A stretch of DNA of 64,000 nucleotides, from positions 40,855 to 104,854 of the forward strand of contig JAHEFR010000004.1 in the NCBI GenBank assembly GCA_024640085.1, given 5' to 3'. Every line of letters begins with the position of its first letter. Position 1 is the first letter of the stretch. Under the pieces are notes generated by a model. It was not told the origin of the DNA. It saw nothing but the letters and a program-made list of their open reading frames with translations, and ran no database searches. Of this stretch, positions 57,355 to 64,000 are shown one piece after another. A program made the position numbers and the translations under genes. The stretch comes from Gammaproteobacteria bacterium. Lineage in GTDB: Bacteria; Pseudomonadota; Gammaproteobacteria; Steroidobacterales; XN24.

Positions 57355-57615
57355 CTACTTCCCGGCGACGGGACCCGTGCGGGACCGTCTCAGGCGCGCG
57401 CCACCGGCCTGCCCGCCGAAATACGCCGCCACCATCAGCGGCAGGATGGCGAGACTCCACCGGATCCCCAGCGACATCCGCATGACGATCACGATAGGGA
57501 CGGCCGCATGGACGGCCACGAACCAGGCGGGGGAGAACTTGCGCACGCCCTCCCGCCAGTACCCGAAAGGCAGGTTGACGATAAATATGCCAGCGATCAG
57601 AAGCGCCAGTGACAT
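57355..57615 (-). CDS. small conserved membrane protein
   Basis: 86 residues from ATG 57615. Three hydrophobic segments (ALLIAGIFIVNLPFGYW, FVAVHAAVPIVIVM, LAILPLMVAAYFGGQ) and a basic C-terminus. It resembles short uncharacterised bacterial membrane proteins containing the NLPFGYWR block. The open frame extends to 57792, but that part overlaps the ThDP enzyme's 3' end and is not membrane-like. It lies between the ThDP enzyme and the ZIP transporter on the same strand. Confidence 0.7.
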   Translation of the reverse strand: MSLALLIAGIFIVNLPFGYWREGVRKFSPAWFVAVHAAVPIVIVMRMSLGIRWSLAILPLMVAAYFGGQAGGARLRRSRTGPVAGK

Positions 57616-57688
57616 CCTGTTGGCCCCGCGGAATCTGTGAGACCCAGTATAGCCGCAGTGCCTGTTGCCCCTGTCGGCCAGGCCCGGG

Positions 57689-59416
57689 TCAGATCGACAG
57701 GGAACCTTCGCGGAAGTCGCTGCGATCGAGGATGGCGTTGACCAGAACAGGATGGCCGTCGGCCGCGATGTCCCCGGCCTGCCCGAGGACATCGGCGATC
57801 TCCTCGTCGGTGTGGATCACCAGCCCGCCTGCGCCGAAACCTGCCGCGACCCGGTGATAGTCGGTACGCGCCAGCATGACGCCAGTGTCGTCGCCCAGGA
57901 TCTTGACCTGCTCTCGGGCGATCTGGCTCCAGCACGCGTCATTGCCGACGACTGCGATGACCGGAATCCGGTGCCGGACGAAGGTATCGAACTCGGCGAG
58001 GCTGTAGCCCACCGAACCGTCACCGAACATCCCCCAGATTCTGGCGCCCGGACAACAGGCCGCCGCGCCGAGGATGAATCCTGCTCCGACTCCCAGGGTG
58101 CCGAAGGCGCCCGGATCCAGCCACCGAAGCGGTCGGCGGGTCCTGACGATATAGGAAGCGGTGCCGACGAAATCTCCGCCGTCCGCCACCACGACGCTGC
58201 TCTCGCCGAGCATGCGATCGACATTCCTGCAAAGGGCCAGAGGGTTGACGTGTTCTCCGCTGTGTTCGGACTGCTGCTGGATCTGCGATTCCCGCTCCCT
58301 GTCCCTGGCCTCCAGTTCCTCCCGCCAGGACGCCCAGGCGCCGCCCGCCGCCGGCGCTGCGCGGGCCAGGTCGACGAGGAACACGCCGGGGTCCGCATGG
58401 ATCGGGTGATCCGGCTTGCGGTTGAGTTTGAGATCGTGGCGACTCCGGTTCGCGGACACCAGCGTCGTGTTCCGGCGTATCTGGCGGCCGTAGTCCAGCC
58501 TGAAATCGCAGGGCACGCCTGCCAGGATGACCAGGTCCGCCGCCTTGATGGCGTCCCGGCGGCGATGTCTGAAGTGGAGGGGATGCCGGGCGCCGAGCAG
58601 CCCCCGCGCCATTCCCGACAGGTAAACCGGCACCCCGAGGCGATCGGCGGCCTCGGCGACGGCAGCGACGCGGTCCGGCTCACAGACCGCCTGACTGCCG
58701 ATCACCATGAGGGGCTTCCTCGCGGCCTTGAGCTTCTGCGCGATCTGCAGGACCTTCTCGGAATCCGGTGCCGGTACCGGTTCGATCATGGCCGGGCCCG
58801 GTTGCTGCCGGTCGGCATCCCTGAACATGCGCTGGACGTGCGTGGCCAGGTACATCCGCTGTGCCCATCCGGTCAGGCCCCCGCCGCCACGGCCGAGTCC
58901 GTACCAGTCCCGGACCACGCTTTGGGGATACAGCAAGTCCACCGGGCACTCTACGAAGACCGGGCCGGGCACGCCCGACCTGGCGGCCGCGAATGCCCTT
59001 TCGAGGGTCGGCACCAGCTCCCTGACCCGCCGAGTCTGGAACATCTCCTTGACGTGGGGCGCCATGAGCGAAGACTGGTCGATATCCTGCAAGGCGCCCT
59101 TGCCCTTCAGGACCGTCGCCGTCGCGCCGCCGATCAGGACCAGCGGCGACTGGGCAAGCTGCGCGTTCTTGACCGCGGTAAGGGTATTGGTCAATCCCGG
59201 ACCGGCCGTCACCGCCGCCACACCGGGGATGCCCGTCAGCCGGGCGACGGCGTCGGCGGCGAACACCGCAGTGGCCTCGTGACGCGTATCGATGACCTTG
59301 ATACCGGCGGCCTGGCAACCGGTGAGAATGGGGGAGATGTGGCCTCCGCAGAGGGTGAACAGCGTCCTGACGCCCTGGGCTTTCAGAACCGCCGCTACAT
59401 GATCACCGCCGTGCAT
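57689..59416 (-). CDS. ILVBL/HACL2-like thiamine-diphosphate enzyme (acetolactate-synthase family)
   Basis: 575 residues. Three ThDP-fold domains: Pyr (about 1-165, with the catalytic glutamate in [18 protein letters not shown], Glu47), central (about 205-345) and PP (about 390-545, with the ThDP/Mg motif GDG at 465-467 and Asn492). The Pyr domain is very like human ILVBL (2-hydroxyacyl-CoA lyase 2) as I remember it, including [19 protein letters not shown] and GPVFVE.PVD. HACL enzymes split 2-hydroxyacyl-CoA into formyl-CoA and an aldehyde. Acetolactate synthase, oxalyl-CoA decarboxylase or another lyase remain possible. AAGGAG precedes the ATG. A CoA-transferase ends 21 bases upstream. Confidence 0.85.
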   Translation of the reverse strand: MHGGDHVAAVLKAQGVRTLFTLCGGHISPILTGCQAAGIKVIDTRHEATAVFAADAVARLTGIPGVAAVTAGPGLTNTLTAVKNAQLAQSPLVLIGGATATVLKGKGALQDIDQSSLMAPHVKEMFQTRRVRELVPTLERAFAAARSGVPGPVFVECPVDLLYPQSVVRDWYGLGRGGGGLTGWAQRMYLATHVQRMFRDADRQQPGPAMIEPVPAPDSEKVLQIAQKLKAARKPLMVIGSQAVCEPDRVAAVAEAADRLGVPVYLSGMARGLLGARHPLHFRHRRRDAIKAADLVILAGVPCDFRLDYGRQIRRNTTLVSANRSRHDLKLNRKPDHPIHADPGVFLVDLARAAPAAGGAWASWREELEARDRERESQIQQQSEHSGEHVNPLALCRNVDRMLGESSVVVADGGDFVGTASYIVRTRRPLRWLDPGAFGTLGVGAGFILGAAACCPGARIWGMFGDGSVGYSLAEFDTFVRHRIPVIAVVGNDACWSQIAREQVKILGDDTGVMLARTDYHRVAAGFGAGGLVIHTDEEIADVLGQAGDIAADGHPVLVNAILDRSDFREGSLSI

Positions 59417-59437
59417 GCGCCTCTCCTTGCTGCATCC

Positions 59438-61138
59438 TCAGGTGCCGGACGGCCATTCCAGCCGGAACCCGTCGCCCGTGACCACGGACGGATCGACCAC
59501 CGGCACATCGCCGGGAACGATGAGCCGCGCGCCCGAATGGGCGAGCACGTCCCGCTCGAGGTCGATGCCGGGCATTCGTCGGACCATCGTAAGGCCTTCC
59601 GGTGTCAGTTGGAAAACGCCGACGCTGGTAACGTAATAGACCTGCTTACCGTCCGCCAGTCCCCGGGCACCGCTGAACGTCACCTCGTCCACCCGATCGA
59701 CGAACTTTGGCTGCCCGGCCCGGTCCAGACTCAACCGAGCCCCGTCTATCGACCAGCGCGCGCCGGTCATCCAGGTGCCGATGAATATCACCGTACGGGC
59801 GCCCTGGATGATCGAGGGGAAGCCCCCGGGACCCACGTAGTCGGTCACTCGCGGGCCGCGCCGGGATACATTGACGTTGCCGTCGGAATCCACCTGCAGG
59901 AAACCCAGAACGGTGGCATCCAGGTTATCCCTGTAGAAGCGGAACATCCACGCCGAAGACTCGAACCGGTCGGGATTGACGGCGGCACCGAAGTACACAC
60001 CGGGCGCCGGCATCCCTCCCAGGACGCCGGTCTCGGTGGTAAACACCAGATCGGGATTGAGTTCGCTGTCGTAGACCTCCCGGCAGACTTCCTCCGGAAA
60101 CCCGACCCCGATGTTCACGTACGCTCCGGGCGGCACCACCTCGGAGAACAACCTCGCGCCCAGTCTGCCCAGCGCCTGCTCGACCGGGCCCCGGACGGGC
60201 GTGATCCGCAGAACCTGGTTGATGAAGCGCAGGGTCTCGATGGCCTTGGTATCGTCCCCGTCGCCCCCGGGGCAGAACATCTTCCACGGTTCCTGCTGCC
60301 AGGCCAGGATGGTCTGCTCGTTATAGGGGTTGACGACCACGGCATCCAGTAGCCTCGCTGGGACCCGCGGCGCGGACTTGTCCTCATCGACGAGCCCGCC
60401 CACCACGGCCATGGCCAGCCCGCCGTTGGCCCGCGCGGCCCGAACGGACTCGTGGGTCTCCGTGAGCGTCGCCACATCCGTCAGGTAGACATTGCCGTTG
60501 CGGTCGGCATAAGCCCCGCAGAACAGGGCCACGTCGATGGCCGGCATGCGATATACCAGTTCGTCGCCATCCGCCCGCACCAGATTGGCGCCGTCCCGCG
60601 ACACCACAGCCGATCCCCTGCCACACCGCGGATCGAGGAAAGTGTCCAGGCCGGTCCGGCTATGGACGCTGTGCACGTCCCTGGCCTGACCGGCGATGAG
60701 TTCCGTCATCTCGCCCTGGGGAAGGACATGGAGATCAATCTTGCCGGCTTCGGCAAGCTCCAGCATCGCTTTGGCGGTCTCTACATGGCCGCTGATGTAA
60801 CAGCTCAGCAGACCGGCCAGACCGACCTCCTCGACGGTACCGGGAGCCTTGCCCCGCCCCCCCTGGCCACCGACGCTGATCCAAGTCAGCCCCCGTGGGT
60901 GTCCGTGGGCCTGGAAACGTTCCCTGATCGCCCAGAAAAAGGCCGAACAACGGGAATTGCCGGCCATGCCGGAGCTGATGACCGTGGCGCCGTCGGGAAT
61001 CATCGCCGCCGCGTCACGGCCCGTGACAATCTTGTCCGAGACGCCGCCGTCCGGCCGATAGTCCAGGTCCCGGCGATCCCAGCGCGCCCGCCAAACGAGG
61101 ATACGGCCCAGCAGCAGGGCCTTCTCGACAAGCGTCAT
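59438..61138 (-). CDS. fused alpha-beta family I CoA-transferase
   Basis: 566 residues, both halves of a family I CoA-transferase in one chain. The N-terminal half (about 35-290) has the ISSGMAGNS substrate region; the C-terminal half (about 310-560) has the GVGFPEEV oxyanion motif and the catalytic glutamate in FTTETGVLGGMP (Glu369). These enzymes form a glutamyl-CoA thioester and move CoA between carboxylic acids. The fused layout resembles YdiF/propionate CoA-transferase. The substrate is unknown; the ThDP lyase immediately downstream suggests a 2-hydroxy acid or formyl-CoA. A methyltransferase lies 45 bases upstream. Confidence 0.9.
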   Translation of the reverse strand: MTLVEKALLLGRILVWRARWDRRDLDYRPDGGVSDKIVTGRDAAAMIPDGATVISSGMAGNSRCSAFFWAIRERFQAHGHPRGLTWISVGGQGGRGKAPGTVEEVGLAGLLSCYISGHVETAKAMLELAEAGKIDLHVLPQGEMTELIAGQARDVHSVHSRTGLDTFLDPRCGRGSAVVSRDGANLVRADGDELVYRMPAIDVALFCGAYADRNGNVYLTDVATLTETHESVRAARANGGLAMAVVGGLVDEDKSAPRVPARLLDAVVVNPYNEQTILAWQQEPWKMFCPGGDGDDTKAIETLRFINQVLRITPVRGPVEQALGRLGARLFSEVVPPGAYVNIGVGFPEEVCREVYDSELNPDLVFTTETGVLGGMPAPGVYFGAAVNPDRFESSAWMFRFYRDNLDATVLGFLQVDSDGNVNVSRRGPRVTDYVGPGGFPSIIQGARTVIFIGTWMTGARWSIDGARLSLDRAGQPKFVDRVDEVTFSGARGLADGKQVYYVTSVGVFQLTPEGLTMVRRMPGIDLERDVLAHSGARLIVPGDVPVVDPSVVTGDGFRLEWPSGT

Positions 61139-61183
61139 GGCTGACGCCGCGCAAGCCGGAAGCCCATCACTGGATTGACCGGT

Positions 61184-61882
61184 TCAAGGAGCCCGCTCCA
61201 CGTCAGGCACACCCTTGCCCGGGGACAGGCGGGCAAGCACGATCTCGGAAGGGAATCCGAACTGGCTGACACGCGATTGCCGTTCGATCAGGAACCCGGC
61301 CTGAGTCAGCGGCGCGGTCATCTTCACGCCCCGGCATCCGCCGAGGAGTGGCGGGTGAACCCGGTAGACGGTCTCCCAGATCCGCTCCGCTGCCCGGTCG
61401 GCCAATGTCATGTTAATCAGCGCCAGCCGCCCCCGGGGGGCCATGACCCGCGCGAACTCGTCCAGGACTACGGTGAACTCGCTCTCCGGCAGCAGATCGA
61501 ACATATAGCTGTTGATGACCAGGTCGACGACGCCGGATCGGATGGGCAGGCTGCGGGCATCACCGCGGAGCAGGTCGTAGCCGCAGCCGGCACGGTTCGA
61601 TCGGACAGCGGCCCGCCTGAGCATGCCCGGTGAAAGGTCAACCCCGATACCCCTGGCCCGGGGGGCTTTTTCCAGCACTTTGCCGAGCAGGGCGCCCGTG
61701 CCGGTCGCCACGTCGAGCACCAGGCCGACGTCTTCCAGGTCGAGCCAGTCCAGGCAAAGCTCGTGCGCCCGTGTTTCGGCTAGCCGGCCCCAGAGATCGT
61801 AGATCGGTGCGATCCGGTTGTAGGCCGATATGACGCCCGGGGCGTCGAGGCGGGCTCCCAGCATGGTCTGCTCTCGGGACAT
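61184..61882 (-). CDS. class I SAM-dependent methyltransferase (UbiE-like)
   Basis: 232 residues. The SAM-binding motif is LVLDVATGTGALLGKVL, with GVDLSPGMLRRA and the acidic GDARSLPI motif following, and LLPESEFTVVLDEFARVMAPRGRLAL typical of the UbiE/COQ5-like Methyltransf_11 group. The N-terminal ISAYNRIAPIYDLWGRLAE is also common there. Substrate unknown. It heads the minus-strand run that continues with the CoA-transferase and ThDP enzyme and may or may not share their pathway. Confidence 0.87.
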   Translation of the reverse strand: MSREQTMLGARLDAPGVISAYNRIAPIYDLWGRLAETRAHELCLDWLDLEDVGLVLDVATGTGALLGKVLEKAPRARGIGVDLSPGMLRRAAVRSNRAGCGYDLLRGDARSLPIRSGVVDLVINSYMFDLLPESEFTVVLDEFARVMAPRGRLALINMTLADRAAERIWETVYRVHPPLLGGCRGVKMTAPLTQAGFLIERQSRVSQFGFPSEIVLARLSPGKGVPDVERAP

Positions 61883-62232
61883 ATAAGTGAAGAATAGGCC
61901 TTACTCGCACCATGGCAATACCTGGGACCCCGCCGGGATCATTCGGCGGCTGCTCGGGTAATCCGAATATCGCTCACGTACGAAATGTTCAGGCAGACGA
62001 TTCGGGCAGGAAGGAAACACCCGGTAAGGACGCGACTCCGGCGCTCCGGTCTGCGCGCCGCCCCGTCTCGGCCGTCCATCAGCAGGGCTGCCACCGAAGA
62101 AGGAGCGAACCGGATGGCAGCATGATCGGGGCGAGATTTGGTGACGGATGTGCCAACATTATGATTCGGGAGAATGCATGAAGAACCTGACGCCCCGTCC
62201 TGATAGCCGGACACCTCGTTGCAGGGCAGCCC
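61883..62232. other. 350-base intergenic region between divergent genes
   Basis: No open frame here has family resemblance or a ribosome site. A candidate promoter reading plus-ward is TTGGTG (62138-62143), 16 bases, TATGAT (62160-62165), about 67 bases before the B12-protein ATG. Base composition is less GC-rich in places than the coding DNA. It is the longest stretch without a gene in the window and the likely control region for the methyltransferase and the B12 protein. Confidence 0.5.
62138..62165 (+). promoter_or_regulatory. candidate promoter for the B12-binding protein gene
   Basis: TTGGTG, 16-base spacer, TATGAT. The -10 is good (five of six), the -35 weak. The leader would be about 60 bases. 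No clear direct repeats of the CarH-operator kind were recognised near it. Confidence 0.35.
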
Positions 62233-63309
62233 ATGACCGAGCCTGACAAGTTCGTTGCCAAGATGCTCGTAGTCAGTGCCGCTGCCTACGCCGGCGCAGC
62301 CGCGACTCGCCTCCTGGAGGAACACCCGTCCGTTGCCGAACACTTCGCGCCGGGGGGCTGGTCAGCGTGGAAAGCCCACTATTTGCAGCGCGTGTATGAG
62401 CTGGCGGCATCCGTTTCCTGCGGCGTCCCGGAGGTGTTCGCCGGCCGGATCTCCTGGACACGCCAGGCATTTTTGAGCCGATCGGTGCCGGAAGATGATC
62501 TCAAGTACAGCCTGGACTGCCTTCGCGAAGTGCTGGACAGAGAACTCCCCGATCCGGCCCGGGCCGCGGTCGCTTCGGCCCTGGCGGCGGCTTCGGAAGT
62601 CCTGGAGCAGCCCGTCACCGCTGAGCAGTGTGCGATCCCGTCCGGCACAAGGGTGGGCCGGGTAGCGCTCGCTTACCTTGTCGCCGCCCTCGAGGGCGAT
62701 GCACGCCTCGCCGTCGACACCGTCACGGCTGCCATAGATGACGGCATGGACCTCGGTGACGCGTATTCAGGGATCGTCGTACCGGTACAGAAAGAGCTGG
62801 GGCGTATGTGGCACGCCGGCGAACTCAGCGTAGCCCAGGAACACCTGGTGACCTCGACCACCCAGCGCCTGCTCTATGTCCTCTCTTCCAGGGCGCCTGC
62901 CGTCGAGCCCAACGGCAGGAAGGCGCTGGTCGCCGGGGTGTCCGGGGACGTCCACGACATCGCGCTGCGGGCGCTGGCCAACATGCTGGAGCTGGATGGC
63001 TGGCAAGCGATATGCCTCGGAAGTGACGTGCCGGACACGGAGATCGCGGCGGCGGCGGATTACTTCGGCGTGGATGTCATGTTGCTGTCCGCGACCCTGC
63101 CGCAGCACCTGCAGGGCGTGGAAAGGACCATTTCTGCAGTGAGAGAGCTGGATGACCGACGGATACCGATCCTGGTCGGGGGGCTGGCTTATCATGACAC
63201 CGGCGACCTCTGGCGGCGCCAGGGCGCGGATGGTCATTCGGAAAACCTGCAAGGGGCAGTGGTCGCCGCCCGGCGGCTCGCCGCCGGGGCCGACACCGCA
63301 GATGCCTGA
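62233..63309 (+). CDS. stand-alone cobalamin-binding protein with CarH-type Wx9EH motif
   Basis: 358 residues. The N-terminal ~130 residues are helical and unassigned. A four-helix B12 cap (about 140-225) contains MWHAGELSVAQEHL: Trp193, nine residues, Glu203-His204, the Wx9EH motif of the CarH photoreceptor cap. The Rossmann B12-binding domain (about 228-350) has SGDVHDIALRALANML with Asp239 and the candidate lower-ligand His241; the usual glycine of DxHxxG is alanine (244). SLL-type glycine motifs follow (LLSATLPQH, ILVGGLAY). No HTH domain or catalytic domain is attached, so it probably signals through protein contact. A Frag1/DRAM/Sfk1-like membrane protein starts 24 bases downstream. Confidence 0.85.
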   Translation: MTEPDKFVAKMLVVSAAAYAGAAATRLLEEHPSVAEHFAPGGWSAWKAHYLQRVYELAASVSCGVPEVFAGRISWTRQAFLSRSVPEDDLKYSLDCLREVLDRELPDPARAAVASALAAASEVLEQPVTAEQCAIPSGTRVGRVALAYLVAALEGDARLAVDTVTAAIDDGMDLGDAYSGIVVPVQKELGRMWHAGELSVAQEHLVTSTTQRLLYVLSSRAPAVEPNGRKALVAGVSGDVHDIALRALANMLELDGWQAICLGSDVPDTEIAAAADYFGVDVMLLSATLPQHLQGVERTISAVRELDDRRIPILVGGLAYHDTGDLWRRQGADGHSENLQGAVVAARRLAAGADTADA

Positions 63310-63333
63310 CCGACCTCCGACGGGTTCCGGGCC

Positions 63334-64000
63334 ATGACCGGGCGATCCGGCGTCCCCGCCTCCGGTGTCGCCATGGCCGCCGCCATCTTGCCGGCCGTCC
63401 TGTTCCCCACCACCTATCTCATCGCCGCCGGCGGAGGCCACGTGGACTGGTGTCTGCCGCCGCTTCAGGGCTGCACCGATATCACCCACACCGGTCTGAA
63501 GTTCCCCGAGTCGCATATCTTCAGGGTGGCCATGCCTTTTGTCTGCGTCCTGTTTGCCCTGGCGTGGCTGATTGCCCACGAATGGGCCCGTCAGATCCGC
63601 GGTGAGACCGGCGCCCGCGAACGGCGTTTCCGCAACCTGGGGGTGATCGCCGCCCTTGCCCTGCTGGTCGGCGAGATGACCCTGCAGGGCAAAGAGACTG
63701 TCTGGGCGATCCACGGGGCCGGCGCGACCCTGTTTTTCGTCCTGACCTACGCCGCGCTGGTGATCCATCAACGTAGCGTGGGCGAATTGGCGGTGTTGCT
63801 CCCCGGCGCCATGTCGTCGACATCTCTCGGCGCAAAGCGATTCATCGTCCGATTGTTGACGGCATTGCTCATCGCAGCGATCGCCGCGAAGGTAGCGCAC
63901 TGGCGGGAGGGCGGCAGGATCGCTCAATGGTTGAGCACCTACGCGATACTCGCCTACATCGGGAGCTTATCCGTGGACTGGCGGGGATACCGCCTCGGCT
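63334..64000 (+). CDS. Frag1/DRAM/Sfk1-like membrane protein, partial (runs off the right edge)
   Basis: An open frame from ATG 63334 continues past base 64000 (222 codons seen). An alternative start is ATG 63373. About six hydrophobic helices are visible. The loop after helix 1 contains CTDITHTGLKFPESHIFRVAMP, which resembles the ISxTGxxxPExxIFRxG block of the Frag1/DRAM/Sfk1 family. Eukaryotic members affect lipid distribution and autophagy; bacterial ones are uncharacterised. It is probably co-transcribed with the B12 protein. The C-terminus is not visible, so family limits cannot be checked. Confidence 0.65.
   Translation, partial: MTGRSGVPASGVAMAAAILPAVLFPTTYLIAAGGGHVDWCLPPLQGCTDITHTGLKFPESHIFRVAMPFVCVLFALAWLIAHEWARQIRGETGARERRFRNLGVIAALALLVGEMTLQGKETVWAIHGAGATLFFVLTYAALVIHQRSVGELAVLLPGAMSSTSLGAKRFIVRLLTALLIAAIAAKVAHWREGGRIAQWLSTYAILAYIGSLSVDWRGYRLG

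Noticed and set aside
57665..60352. An 895-codon open frame on the plus strand opposite the ThDP enzyme and CoA-transferase genes
   Set aside because: It spans two well-recognised genes and their gap in the codon phase that GC-rich genes leave open on the opposite strand. Its product has no family resemblance or ribosome site.
61912..62343. Short open frames on both strands in the gap before the B12 gene
   Set aside because: No ribosome site, no family likeness, and amino-acid composition typical of non-coding DNA.

Overview
The window is GC-rich, densely coded chromosomal DNA from a gammaproteobacterium. The evidence is synteny: prmB-aroC-MFS-asd-fimV, efp/epmA/epmB, parC/parE, xseB-ispA-dxs and glyA-nrdR-ribD-ribE-ribBA-ribH-nusB-thiL-pgpA all have the order typical of that class. 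A FimX-like protein, FolE2 in place of FolE1, and a rubrerythrin/Fe-S/DUF3501 operon point to a Chromatiales/Xanthomonadales-type environmental lineage, but I cannot name the genus. I saw no rRNA, tRNA, CRISPR, insertion sequence, phage or integrase.

Layout. 1-7943 (minus): prmB, aroC, an MFS permease, asd, fimV and the start of an EcfT/CbiQ-like membrane protein. 7996-9960 (plus): copper chaperones Sco and PCu(A)C, then psd. 9936-13111: free-Met-sulfoxide reductase, then the EF-P beta-lysylation set (efp-epmA divergent from epmB). 13074-19460: a degenerate GGDEF/EAL FimX-like protein, then parC and parE. 19559-22014 (minus): rubrerythrin, CCG-domain Fe-S protein and DUF3501 under a recognisable promoter with a Fur/PerR-like box. 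22209-26345 (plus): xseB-ispA-dxs-folE2, ending in a clear intrinsic terminator. 26441-35459 (minus): glyA, nrdR, the rib genes, nusB, DUF2889, thiL, pgpA and a Ser/Thr kinase with a cyclic-nucleotide-binding-type domain. 35531-39200: histone-deacetylase-like hydrolase, ettA, ferredoxin reductase. 39377-45835: hutF-hutG facing hutI-hutH, with an APH/P-loop fusion gene behind hutH. 45832-52127: poorly characterised genes, pepQ, a cupin, two GNATs and a strictosidine-synthase-like protein. 52251-53888: fhs. 53897-61882 (minus): methyltransferases, an esterase, a GNAT, a ZIP transporter, an ILVBL/HACL2-like ThDP enzyme and a fused CoA-transferase. 62233-64000 (plus): a stand-alone cobalamin-binding protein with a CarH-type motif, followed by a Frag1/DRAM/Sfk1-like membrane protein cut by the window end.

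Connections. Histidine breakdown by HutH, HutI, HutF and HutG releases formate, which Fhs could load onto tetrahydrofolate; GlyA and FolE2 belong to the same one-carbon economy. FimV and the FimX-like protein both suggest type IV pilus control. The regions I consider least described are the rubrerythrin operon with its operator, the HACL2-like/CoA-transferase pair, and the B12 protein/membrane protein pair.
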